Assembly (NCBI RefSeq): GCF_018380615.1
Contig: NZ_JAGYVZ010000004.1
Location: 62,001-126,000 of the forward strand
Source: Flavobacterium psychroterrae
Lineage (GTDB): Bacteria; Bacteroidota; Bacteroidia; Flavobacteriales; Flavobacteriaceae
Length of the DNA stretch: 64,000 nt
Reading direction: 5' to 3'
The position numbers and the translations under genes are program-made. Below, piece after piece: positions 51,356 to 59,682 of the stretch (the first letter of the stretch is position 1; each line of letters begins with the position of its first letter). The notes beneath the pieces were generated by a model that ran no database searches, had not been told where the DNA came from, and was given only the letters and a program-made list of their open reading frames with translations.

Positions 51356-51380
51356 AAAGGAACCCGAATAGAGTTCCTTT
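51356..51380 (-). terminator. Terminator of the Asp-rich / deoxyhypusine-synthase-like unit
   Basis: AAAGGAAC (51356-51363) pairs with GTTCCTTT (51373-51380). The minus strand ends in a run of T. It lies 23 bp beyond the Asp-rich gene stop. Confidence 0.8.
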
Positions 51381-51402
51381 AGTTTATTTTGAAAGATTGA
51401 GA

Positions 51403-51810
51403 TTAATCTTCATCGTCTTCATCATCTTCATCAGCGATATCATCCGGATCTTTGTCTTCATCATCATCGTCATCTCCACCGTCAACATCTGGTTTGTCGA
51501 GATTATCATCTTCATCGTCATCATCAATATCATCATCAAGATCAAGACCTTTTACTGGTTCGATTACATCAACATCTACGTCGATATCATCATCTTCATC
51601 GTAATTCTCGATTCTGTCAGCAAGTTTTGTACTAATTTTTACTAAATAAATAGTGTCTTCAGTACGAACTTCAACAGCCTCGATCAATTCGTTTTTAGCA
51701 TTTCTAAAACGGATTACATCCGAATCATCATAACCATCAGGAAATTTCTCAACCAAAAGGTTCAAAATTTCGTTGGTAAGTTTAGCGTAGTCTACTATAA
51801 CTCTTTTCAT
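51403..51810 (-). CDS. Small protein with a long Asp/Glu tail
   Basis: This 135-residue protein has a basic-to-neutral N-terminal domain (about residues 1-70). MKRVIVDYAKLTNEILNLLV is followed by a YDDSDVIRFRNAKNELIEAVEV beta pattern. The C-terminal tail (about 70-135) is mostly Asp and Glu in runs such as DDDDEDD, giving a very acidic protein. The architecture recalls acidic-tail proteins like RNA polymerase delta, but I see no sequence proof. The gene begins 7 bp after the deoxyhypusine-synthase-like gene stop and ends at its own terminator, so it is in the same transcript. Confidence 0.8.
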   Translation of the reverse strand: MKRVIVDYAKLTNEILNLLVEKFPDGYDDSDVIRFRNAKNELIEAVEVRTEDTIYLVKISTKLADRIENYDEDDDIDVDVDVIEPVKGLDLDDDIDDDDEDDNLDKPDVDGGDDDDDEDKDPDDIADEDDEDDED

Positions 51811-51817
51811 AAATATC

Positions 51818-52786
51818 CTATAAATCTAATAAGTAAGCAAAAATTAATGGTGCAACAATTGTAGCATCCGACTCGATAATAAATTTAGGGGTTTTAATAT
51901 CTAATTTACCCCAAGTAATTTTCTCGTTTGGAACTGCTCCGGAATATGATCCGTAACTGGTTGTTGAATCTGAAATCTGACAGAAATAACTCCAAAAAGG
52001 AATATCATGCATTTCCATATCCTGATATAGCATTGGTACGACACATATTGGGAAATCTCCTGCAATACCACCACCAATTTGAAAAAATCCAATTCCGTTT
52101 GTGCTGTTTTTTGGATACCAATCAGCAAGGAAAACCATATATTCAATTCCTGATTTCATCGTAGAAGCTTTTAAATCTCCTTTGATTACGTATGAAGCGA
52201 AGATGTTCCCCATTGTACTATCTTCCCATCCCGGTACAATAATAGGCAAGTTTTTCTCAGCAGCAGCATACATCCAGCTATCTTTCAAATCTATTTCGTA
52301 ATATTCTTCTAATACACCGGATAATAACATTTTATACATGAATTCATGCGGAAAATAACGTTCTCCTTTGTCATCAGCATCTTTCCAGATTTTATAAATG
52401 TGTTTTTGTAAACGACGAAATGCTTCATGCTCAGGAATACAAGTGTCTGTAACACGATTTAGTCCTCTTTCCAGCAAAGCCCATTCATCTTCTGGAGTCA
52501 AATCGCGGTAATTAGGCACTCTTTCGTAGTGAGAGTGTGCTACTAAATTCATGATGTCTTCTTCTAGATTGGCTCCGGTACATGAAATAATCTGCACTTT
52601 ATCTTGTCTGATTATTTCGGCAAAAATTTTACCAATTTCTGCTGTACTCATAGCGCCAGCCATACTTACCATCATTTTTGCACCGTTTGCCAATTGTTGT
52701 TCGTATGCTTTTGCGGCATCAACAAGAGAAGCAGAGTTAAAGTGTAAATAATGTTTTTCAATAAACTGACTGATTGGTCCTTTCAT
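51818..52786 (-). CDS. Deoxyhypusine synthase-family protein
   Basis: This 322-residue protein is full length for the DHS family. It has MVSMAGAMSTAEIGKIFAEII (about residues 38-58), IISCTGANLEEDIMN (NAD-binding, about 66-80), FPHEFMYKMLL, GIGFFQIGGGIAGDFPICVVP (about 232-252) and the lysine region GAVPNEKITWGKLD (about 282-295), where Lys forms the enzyme-butylimine intermediate. Bacteria lack eIF5A, so bacterial members are thought to use small amines, for example in polyamine synthesis. It sits 107 bp downstream of the arginine-decarboxylase-like gene, supporting a polyamine role (inference). Confidence 0.9.
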   Translation of the reverse strand: MKGPISQFIEKHYLHFNSASLVDAAKAYEQQLANGAKMMVSMAGAMSTAEIGKIFAEIIRQDKVQIISCTGANLEEDIMNLVAHSHYERVPNYRDLTPEDEWALLERGLNRVTDTCIPEHEAFRRLQKHIYKIWKDADDKGERYFPHEFMYKMLLSGVLEEYYEIDLKDSWMYAAAEKNLPIIVPGWEDSTMGNIFASYVIKGDLKASTMKSGIEYMVFLADWYPKNSTNGIGFFQIGGGIAGDFPICVVPMLYQDMEMHDIPFWSYFCQISDSTTSYGSYSGAVPNEKITWGKLDIKTPKFIIESDATIVAPLIFAYLLDL

Positions 52787-52893
52787 TTTGTTTTTGTTTT
52801 TTTGTTTTTTTTTGAATTAAAAGTTTAACCTTTTAGATGGTACTGCAAATTAATAATTTTATATATATTAACATTTAAAAAGCAGGTTTTTTT

Positions 52894-54297
52894 TTATATT
52901 TTTTTAGTATATCCTAAAATCTTTAATACATCATCAGAAGTTTGTTGTTCTGAGAAAACTTCAGTTGCTAAAATTCCGTTTTCGTCACGATCTATTAAAA
53001 TATGTTTAGGCTGCGGAATCAAACAGTGGTGTAAACCACCGTAACCTCCAATAGTTTCCTGATACGCACCAGTATTAAAGAAACCAATATACAAAGGTTT
53101 TTCTTTGTTGTACTTAGGCAAATAAATAGCATTCATATTTTGTTCTGAATTGTAATAATCGTCACTATCACAAGTCAAACCACCTAATAAAACCCGCTCA
53201 TATGTTTCATTCCAGCGGTTAATAGCCAGCATAATAAAACGTTTATTTATAGCCCACGTATCCGGCAAAGTAGTAATGAACGAAGAATCAATCATATTCC
53301 ATTTTTCTCTATCATTTTGTTGTTTTTGGTACAAAATCTGATAGATTGCGCCACCACTTTCACCAACTGTAAATGATCCAAATTCTGTAAAAATATTTGG
53401 TACATCAACTTCGGCTTCGTCGCACGCTATTTTGATCTGATTGATAATTTCATCAATCATATATTGATAATCATATTCGAATGCAAGAGAATTTTTAATT
53501 GGGAAACCGCCTCCAATATTCAAACCATCAAGAGTAGGGCATTCCTTTTTAAGTGCAATGTAAACTTTGATACATTTTACTAATTCATTCCAGTAATATG
53601 CTGTATCGTTAATTCCGGTATTAATGAAAAAGTGAAGCATTTTAAGCTCTAACTTATCATTTTCCTGAATTTGTTTCTTGTAAAAAGCAACTATATTTTT
53701 GTATCCAATACCTAATCTTGACGTATAAAACTCAAATTTAGGTTCTTCTTCGGCTGCAATACGAATTCCAATTTTAAATTTTCCTTTGATTTCTGCCTGA
53801 AGCAAATCTAACTCTTCATAGTTATCAATAATCGGAATTGTGTTTTTATGTCCGTTGTTAATTAATCGTGCGATATTAGATATATATTCGTCTCTTTTAA
53901 AACCGTTACAAATTACATAAGTACTTTTATTGATTTTACCATTTTCAAGCAAATTCTCCACAATATTAACATCAAAGGCTGATGATGTTTCTATATGAAT
54001 GTTATTTTTAAAAGCCTCATTCATAATATATTCAAAGTGAGAGCTTTTTGTGCAGTAACAGTAAAAGTATTTAGCATCATACTTATTTTTTTCCATTGAT
54101 TTTCTAAACCAGGCTTTAGCCTTATTGATATTCTCAGAAATCTGTGGTAAATAAGTGAATTTTAATGGTGTACCGTATTGTTCAACTAATTTCATCAAAT
54201 CGATATTGTGAAATTGTAAGTTGTCTTTGTTTAATTTAAATTCCTCTTGCGGAAAGTAGTAAGTTTGATTTATTAGATCAGAATATTTTGTATTCAT
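52894..54297 (-). CDS. Alanine-racemase-fold decarboxylase, arginine decarboxylase-like
   Basis: This 467-residue fold-type III PLP protein has YFYCYCTKSSHFEYIM (about residues 77-92), in the region where family members carry the PLP lysine. HIETSSAFDVNIVENLL (about 100-116), LHFFINTGINDTAYYWNELV and LDGLNIGGGFPIKNSL (about 258-273), FTEFGSFTVGESGG (about 303-316), TCDSDDYYN (about 374-382) and NTGAYQ complete the fold. It is shorter than E. coli SpeA (658) and resembles Bacteroidota proteins annotated as arginine decarboxylase. The product would be agmatine. The deoxyhypusine-synthase-like gene follows. No agmatinase gene lies between them. Substrate is inferred. Confidence 0.85.
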   Translation of the reverse strand: MNTKYSDLINQTYYFPQEEFKLNKDNLQFHNIDLMKLVEQYGTPLKFTYLPQISENINKAKAWFRKSMEKNKYDAKYFYCYCTKSSHFEYIMNEAFKNNIHIETSSAFDVNIVENLLENGKINKSTYVICNGFKRDEYISNIARLINNGHKNTIPIIDNYEELDLLQAEIKGKFKIGIRIAAEEEPKFEFYTSRLGIGYKNIVAFYKKQIQENDKLELKMLHFFINTGINDTAYYWNELVKCIKVYIALKKECPTLDGLNIGGGFPIKNSLAFEYDYQYMIDEIINQIKIACDEAEVDVPNIFTEFGSFTVGESGGAIYQILYQKQQNDREKWNMIDSSFITTLPDTWAINKRFIMLAINRWNETYERVLLGGLTCDSDDYYNSEQNMNAIYLPKYNKEKPLYIGFFNTGAYQETIGGYGGLHHCLIPQPKHILIDRDENGILATEVFSEQQTSDDVLKILGYTKKI

Positions 54298-54354
54298 TTA
54301 GGCGATGTTTAAGATTGTAATTTTTAATTTAGGAAACTGTGCTAAATCTTAAAT

Positions 54355-54534
54355 TCAAACCCTAATATTCGCAAATACAATTTGCAGTTTTTCATTTTCT
54401 GCTTTTGAGTATAAAAAAACATCACAAGAAAACGGACTTTTACTATTATAAAAGCGATCCAACATCCTTAGTAAGGAACTATTGAGTCGGTTTCTATAAG
54501 AACTGAATTGTCTTTGTTTTTTGTTTGTTTTCAT
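54355..54534 (-). CDS. Possible 59-residue Arg-rich protein or leader ORF
   Basis: The frame starts MKTNKKQRQFSSYRNRLNS and ends EKLQIVFANIRV. It has six Arg and seven Lys, two of them AGG Arg codons. A full -7 match, TACATTTG, lies only 5 bp before the ATG, so the transcript would be leaderless or the box serves the downstream decarboxylase gene, whose ATG is 57 bp beyond the stop. No family is recognised. It may be a small protein or a leader controlling the decarboxylase. Confidence 0.4.
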   Translation of the reverse strand: MKTNKKQRQFSSYRNRLNSSLLRMLDRFYNSKSPFSCDVFLYSKAENEKLQIVFANIRV

Positions 54535-54539
54535 TGTGG

Positions 54540-54547
54540 CAAATGTA
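54540..54547 (-). promoter_or_regulatory. -7 element upstream of the decarboxylase unit
   Basis: Minus-strand TACATTTG is a full match to TAnnTTTG. A TTG 21 bp upstream is slightly further than usual. It would give the decarboxylase message an untranslated leader of roughly 235 bases, unless the 59-codon ORF is translated. Confidence 0.5.
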
Positions 54548-54591
54548 AAAAATAATATATACCTAAAGCAAAGCTTTTTATTAAAAAAAGT

Positions 54592-55659
54592 TTAAGATTT
54601 ATAATCTTGAAACGCATCTAGAATCAATTTATTTTCAACGGATTGGTTAATTTTTATTTTTCCGATTCCTTCAATTAATGCAAATTGAATTAAACCATAC
54701 TCATTTTTTTTGTCGTGAATGAGTAATTCCAAGATCTGATCGATGTCATTTTCTTCCACTTTTACATCATCATAAATGCCTTTTATTGCTGTTTTAATTT
54801 CAGTATATTCTGCTGCTGTAATTAAGTTTTTATGTAATGAGATATAACTTTCTAAAATCATTCCTATTGCAATAGCTTCACCATGCAATAATGTTTTTTT
54901 AGTTTCGCTTTCTAAAAAGTAACTTTCGATAGCGTGTCCTAATGTATGTCCGAAATTCAATGCTTTACGAATATTTTTTTCAGTTGGATCCTGGATAACG
55001 ATTTCGTTCTTAATTTCAACAGAACGATAAATTAATTCGTCAAAGTCGGCAAAATCAATTGCATTTAGATCTAAAAACTGTCTCCAATAAGCGGCATCGT
55101 ATATTAAACCATGTTTTAGCATTTCGGCAAGACCGGAGCGCATTTCACTTTGAGGCAAAGTTTCAAGATAATCGGTATCAATTAATACCATTTGAGGAAC
55201 GTTAATAACGCCAATCTGGTTTTTAAGATTCCCTAAGTCAACACCTGTTTTTCCTCCTACAGAAGCATCAACCATAGATAGTAATGTGGTTGGAATATTG
55301 ATAAAATCAACTCCACGCTTAAAAGTCGAAGCGACAAAACCACCCAAATCCGTTACCACGCCGCCACCCAGATTAATTACAAAGGATTTTCTGTCGGCAC
55401 CAAGTTCAGTTAATACTTTCCAGATTTCAATACAGGTTTCAATATTTTTATTGATTTCACCAGATTCAAATTCAATAATTTCTATCGTTAAATCGGTTTC
55501 AAGTAAAGGTAAAAACTTTGGTAAACAATATTCATTTGTCTCATTATCAACTATAATAAACAAATTAGAGTACTTATTTTCTTTCAAATGATTATTTAAG
55601 GCTTCATATGCATTTTGATTAAAATGCACGTGATAATTATTGGCTTGAATAGATTGCAT
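54592..55659 (-). CDS. aroB: 3-dehydroquinate synthase AroB
   Basis: This 355-residue shikimate-pathway enzyme has NLGGGVVTDLGGFVASTFKRGVDF (about residues 91-114), PTTLLSMVDASVGGKTGVDLGNLKNQIG (about 118-145) and the zinc ligand block LNFGHTLGHAIE (about 239-250), plus LHGEAIAIGM (about 262-271). All are characteristic. It closes DAHP into 3-dehydroquinate using NAD. An ATG-like in-frame start 12 codons upstream is possible, but MQSIQANNYHVHF fits the family start. It is in the same direction as the polyamine-related genes but about 295 bp upstream of the decarboxylase gene. Confidence 0.95.
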   Translation of the reverse strand: MQSIQANNYHVHFNQNAYEALNNHLKENKYSNLFIIVDNETNEYCLPKFLPLLETDLTIEIIEFESGEINKNIETCIEIWKVLTELGADRKSFVINLGGGVVTDLGGFVASTFKRGVDFINIPTTLLSMVDASVGGKTGVDLGNLKNQIGVINVPQMVLIDTDYLETLPQSEMRSGLAEMLKHGLIYDAAYWRQFLDLNAIDFADFDELIYRSVEIKNEIVIQDPTEKNIRKALNFGHTLGHAIESYFLESETKKTLLHGEAIAIGMILESYISLHKNLITAAEYTEIKTAIKGIYDDVKVEENDIDQILELLIHDKKNEYGLIQFALIEGIGKIKINQSVENKLILDAFQDYKS

Positions 55660-55851
55660 ATTTCTGTAGTTAATTGAAAGCGCAAAATAAGGCAATTTTA
55701 ACTAAATAATATTCAAACATTTGTTCTAATTTGTTTAAAAATGAATCATTCTAAATTAGGATTTACGTCAATTATTTGTTTTTAAACTGAATAATTTCGC
55801 AGATAAAGGAAACTCTTACTTAATAATTGAAATGACGGGTAAATAGTTCAT

Positions 55852-58158
55852 CTATTTACAATTTTGATTTAGCTGTTGTTGTGCTCCGGAAAAGTTCCTG
55901 TCTTTGGAAAGATTAAAATAGCGGCAAGCATTTTCATGATCATTGCTTTTTAAATAAGATGAGCCTATATAAAATTCAGTACTGCCGTCATTTAATCCCG
56001 TATATTTTAAAGCGTTTAAAAAATAAGGCACAGCTTGTTTATATTTCCCTGAAAAATAATAACATAAACCTATATTTCGCGACGTATATACATCTTCTGA
56101 ATCCATTTTTAATGCTTTTTTATAAGATTCAATTGCTTTGTCAAATTTTGCCTGTGATAGAAAAAGTTGTCCTTCACGAGTGTAATTTTGGGTTAAAATA
56201 TTCTTTTTTAGCTTTAGTAAAGTGCTGTCATTGGGTATTTCTTTTATTCCCTGCTCAATAAACCGAATCAAACTTTGATGATTAAAATTTGTTTTCTGTA
56301 ATTCGGTAGCAGGAATGACCCAGGCTTCCGGAATTTTTCTGTATTCTGAAAATTGTTTATGTTCTTTGAGTATTTCAAGAGTATCGTTTTTTACTGCCGC
56401 TAAATTGATGGAATATCTATAAAAAAATAAATTTCTTGGACGTATATTAAAAGCTTCTTTAATATAAATATAAGCGCTGTCCGTATTGTTTTTTTCTTTA
56501 GCGATTAAGTGTTTATAAAAGTTTATTCTACCGGAGTAAGGGTTTATTTTAGTTGCTTTTGCAAAATTGGATAAAGCTTTATCATATTTTTTTTCACGAT
56601 AATAATAAATCGCGGCATATTCATAAAATGATTCTGATGTAAGAAAAACATTTGGATATTTAGGTAATCTCGAAATAATTTCATCTCCAGTTAATTCACC
56701 TTCAGTTTTCATATTAATGTCATCTTTAAGAATTTGACATTCCAATATTGATGCTTTATAAATTGTAAAAGCAGCGTAACTTGTAATCACACAAACGCTA
56801 ATGAAAATTGGCAAAATTACGATTCTTAATATTTTGTAATTATTTTCATTAATCGAAACAGTTTGATTTACTATTGTCAATGCTAGTATTAAGCTAAAAA
56901 AGATTTGCATTGTAGGTCGATACATAGGAAAATTGAAGAATGCATCAACTCCATAAACAATTAATAACATTATAGTTAGAACAGCGATTGTCTTAATGTT
57001 GTTATTAGTAGATTTTACAATCTTTTTTATATTTATGAATAGAATAAATACAAAAAGGGAAAAATACAATACACCATTTATTATTCCTGTTTCAGCAAAT
57101 ATTTCCAGAAAATCATTGTGAGGATCTAAAGAAACTGTGAAATCATCTTCGGTATTTTTTTCATAAGGAATTGATTCCACGCGATAATTTCCTAGTCCAA
57201 TTCCTAATATTGGTTTTGCCTTACTCATTTTTATAGCATTTCCCCAATAATTCAATCTTGCCTGAGCGGATGCATCGCTTGCATTTATTTGTGTAATTCG
57301 ATTTGTAACTGATGTATAGCGTAAATTATTCTGAGATTTTTGAAAAGATTTATTCGAAATAAGTAGTGAAAGGAGAATGGGTATAATTAACGCCAAACTT
57401 ATTATTAAACTCTCTTTATTAAAAGAATTTGATTTTAGGAAATAAAGAATATAAATAAATAAAACTAAAGATAAACTAAGCAATGATGCCCTTGCGCCGG
57501 TTAAAAAAATAGCTGTTGTGGCCAGAAACAATACAACGAGGAAAAATTTCTTTTTTATGCCTGTAAAATGCGTGATTCCAAGCAGTAAAAAAGGAACTTT
57601 GATCATTAAACTTGCAGCGAATATATTTACGTTTCCTGTGTTTCCTGTTATACTTGATAATGCTTCAGTAATAGGAGCAAATTTGTATAATTGCGTAAAT
57701 TTATATAATGTAGCGCCTGACTGAAAAAAGGTACTTATACAAATTAGAAAAACAATCCTGTAAAGAAGATGTAATTTATCTTTAAGTAGAATTGAAAAAT
57801 TAATAAACAAACAAAAAATGACTATTAGCTCCGTTAACCTTGTGATAACTAACGAAGTGTTTTTTGCAACAAAAAATGATAACGCACAAAATAATAGAAA
57901 AATCAAATAAACAATAGCAATATAACTTCGCTTTAATATGGGAATTATGCTGTATGAAATCATTTTATGGTTCATATAAAGGTAAATTCCAAGCAAAAGA
58001 TTTAATACTGATATGTACAAAAATTGAATATCGGCAATTTGTGCAACCTTTTTATTAGGGATAAAATCGATAATTAAAAGCAAGCTTATAAAGGAATATA
58101 TAAGATATTCAGGAATAATTGATATTTCTTTATTTGCATTTGTACGTATATTGCCCAT
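55852..58158 (-). CDS. O-antigen ligase/polymerase-like protein fused to TPR repeats
   Basis: This 768-residue protein's N-terminal two thirds (about residues 15-470) have around twelve membrane helices with the Wzy_C-type loop. LGIGLGNYRVESIPYEKN is followed by DPHNDFLEIFAETGIINGVLYF (about 343-364), whose H-N-x2-E pattern is typical of O-antigen ligases. The C-terminal part contains TPR units (KYDKALSNFAKATKINPYSG, KFDKAIESYKKALKMD, KYKQAVPYFLNALKYTG). Such fusions link glycan transfer at the periplasmic face with protein binding, and include O-glycosylation ligases in some bacteria. The glycan is unknown. No other glycan genes are adjacent. Confidence 0.88.
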   Translation of the reverse strand: MGNIRTNANKEISIIPEYLIYSFISLLLIIDFIPNKKVAQIADIQFLYISVLNLLLGIYLYMNHKMISYSIIPILKRSYIAIVYLIFLLFCALSFFVAKNTSLVITRLTELIVIFCLFINFSILLKDKLHLLYRIVFLICISTFFQSGATLYKFTQLYKFAPITEALSSITGNTGNVNIFAASLMIKVPFLLLGITHFTGIKKKFFLVVLFLATTAIFLTGARASLLSLSLVLFIYILYFLKSNSFNKESLIISLALIIPILLSLLISNKSFQKSQNNLRYTSVTNRITQINASDASAQARLNYWGNAIKMSKAKPILGIGLGNYRVESIPYEKNTEDDFTVSLDPHNDFLEIFAETGIINGVLYFSLFVFILFINIKKIVKSTNNNIKTIAVLTIMLLIVYGVDAFFNFPMYRPTMQIFFSLILALTIVNQTVSINENNYKILRIVILPIFISVCVITSYAAFTIYKASILECQILKDDINMKTEGELTGDEIISRLPKYPNVFLTSESFYEYAAIYYYREKKYDKALSNFAKATKINPYSGRINFYKHLIAKEKNNTDSAYIYIKEAFNIRPRNLFFYRYSINLAAVKNDTLEILKEHKQFSEYRKIPEAWVIPATELQKTNFNHQSLIRFIEQGIKEIPNDSTLLKLKKNILTQNYTREGQLFLSQAKFDKAIESYKKALKMDSEDVYTSRNIGLCYYFSGKYKQAVPYFLNALKYTGLNDGSTEFYIGSSYLKSNDHENACRYFNLSKDRNFSGAQQQLNQNCK

Positions 58159-58392
58159 CTCTATTTTTATGCAAATGTATATTTTTTAAAGTAAAAACTT
58201 ACTATTTTAATATTTATATTTAATGTTTTTCGTACGAATATAAAATCAATTTTTAAAAATGAGATAATATCATCAGAAATAAATTTATATAACGAAGTAA
58301 AATTTACTACAAAATTATTTTTCTCTCAATATCGTTATTACTGATATTGAAAAATATACATCGTTTTAGTAAATAATATTTAAAACTCTATC

Positions 58393-58400
58393 TATATTTG
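58393..58400 (+). promoter_or_regulatory. -7 element of the proline dehydrogenase promoter
   Basis: TATATTTG matches TAnnTTTG, 18 bp before the ATG at 58419. No TTG is found at standard spacing. It supports the 58419 start over a codon at 58398, which lies inside the box. Confidence 0.45.
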
Positions 58401-58418
58401 CACAAAAAACTGACCTTA

Positions 58419-59588
58419 ATGGAAAAAATATTCGACAACACCCAAGTTGCATTTTCGTTAAAAAGCGATACAGAACTAGATAGAGCTTATTTTCTTTTTA
58501 AAATGATTGACAGTCAGCCTTTAGTAAGGATAGGAACTGCTGTTACTAATTTTGCTATAAAAGCTAAACTTCCTGTAGAAGGATTAATTCGTGCAACTGT
58601 TTTTGACCATTTTTGCGGTGGTGTAAACGAAAACGATTGTATTACAGTGGTTGACAAAATGTTTACCAAAGGTGTTTCATCCGTATTGGATTATTCAGTT
58701 GAAGGAAAAGAAGAGGAAGAGCAGTTTGATGCTGCCTTAGAAATGACTTTGAAAACGGTAGAATTTGCAAAAGAAAGATTAGCGATTCCGTTTGCTGTAT
58801 TTAAACCAACAGGTTTTGGTCGTTTTGATTTATATACTAAGGTAGGAGAAAAACAAGCGTTAACTCCAGACGAACAGGCAGAATGGGATAGAGTAGTAGC
58901 TCGTTTTGATCACGTTTGCAGTGTGGCGCATAAAAAAGATGTTGCTTTATTAATTGACGGTGAAGAAAGCTGGATGCAGGATGCTGCCGATGATTTAGTT
59001 ACCGAAATGATGCGTAAATACAATAAAGAGAAAGCAATTGTTTTTAATACTTTACAAATGTACCGTTGGGATCGTTTGGATTATTTGAAAAAATTGCATG
59101 AAGTTGCTAAAAACGAAGGCTTTTTTATTGGAATGAAATTAGTTCGTGGCGCTTACATGGAAAAAGAAAACAAAAGAGCGGAAGAAAAAGGATATGTTTC
59201 GCCAATTTGTGTTTCTAAAGAAGCTACAGATATTAATTATGATGCTGCTGTACATTATATGTTAGAGCACTTAGAGATTATGTCCATTTTTGCAGGAACT
59301 CATAACGAATTAAGTTCTTACAAATTGATGGATATGATGCAGGAAAGAGGAATTGCAAAAAATGATAATAAAATCTGGTTTGGACAATTATACGGAATGA
59401 GCGATAATATTAGTTACAACTTAGCCGAAAACGGTTATAATGTGGCTAAATATTTGCCTTTCGGACCAGTAAAAGATGTTATGCCATACCTGATTCGTCG
59501 CGCTGAAGAAAACACTTCGGTAGCTGGACAAACGAGCCGCGAATTATCAATGATAAAAGCAGAACGTAAACGTAGAAAAGGAAAATAG
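58419..59588 (+). CDS. Proline dehydrogenase
   Basis: This 389-residue FAD enzyme oxidises proline to pyrroline-5-carboxylate. It has FAVFKPTGFGRFDLY (about residues 127-141), VALLIDGEESWMQDAADDL (about 176-194), IVFNTLQMYRWDRLDYL (about 206-222), GMKLVRGAYMEKENKRAEEKGY (about 235-256), AGTHNELSS and the C-terminal PFGPVKDVMPYLIRRAEENTS (about 347-367). These match monofunctional PRODH proteins. The P5C dehydrogenase is not next to it. A terminator follows at 59609, shared with the convergent ABC gene. Confidence 0.93.
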   Translation: MEKIFDNTQVAFSLKSDTELDRAYFLFKMIDSQPLVRIGTAVTNFAIKAKLPVEGLIRATVFDHFCGGVNENDCITVVDKMFTKGVSSVLDYSVEGKEEEEQFDAALEMTLKTVEFAKERLAIPFAVFKPTGFGRFDLYTKVGEKQALTPDEQAEWDRVVARFDHVCSVAHKKDVALLIDGEESWMQDAADDLVTEMMRKYNKEKAIVFNTLQMYRWDRLDYLKKLHEVAKNEGFFIGMKLVRGAYMEKENKRAEEKGYVSPICVSKEATDINYDAAVHYMLEHLEIMSIFAGTHNELSSYKLMDMMQERGIAKNDNKIWFGQLYGMSDNISYNLAENGYNVAKYLPFGPVKDVMPYLIRRAEENTSVAGQTSRELSMIKAERKRRKGK

Positions 59589-59608
59589 TTTAAGATTTTA
59601 GATTTTAC

Positions 59609-59641
59609 AAAAAATCCATTTGCTATGCAAATGGATTTTTT
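59609..59641. terminator. Bidirectional terminator between proline dehydrogenase and ABC genes
   Basis: AAAAAATCCATTTGC (59609-59623) pairs perfectly with GCAAATGGATTTTTT (59627-59641) around a three-base loop. Confidence 0.92.
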
Positions 59642-59682
59642 GTGTATTGGAATTTGGAATTTCCTAAAATTGGAATTTCAAT

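Noticed and set aside
51397-51645. Plus-strand Ile/Val-rich frame opposite the Asp-rich tail
   Set aside because: Complement of GAT/GAC/GAA codons reads as ATC/GTC/TTC, giving a false hydrophobic protein.
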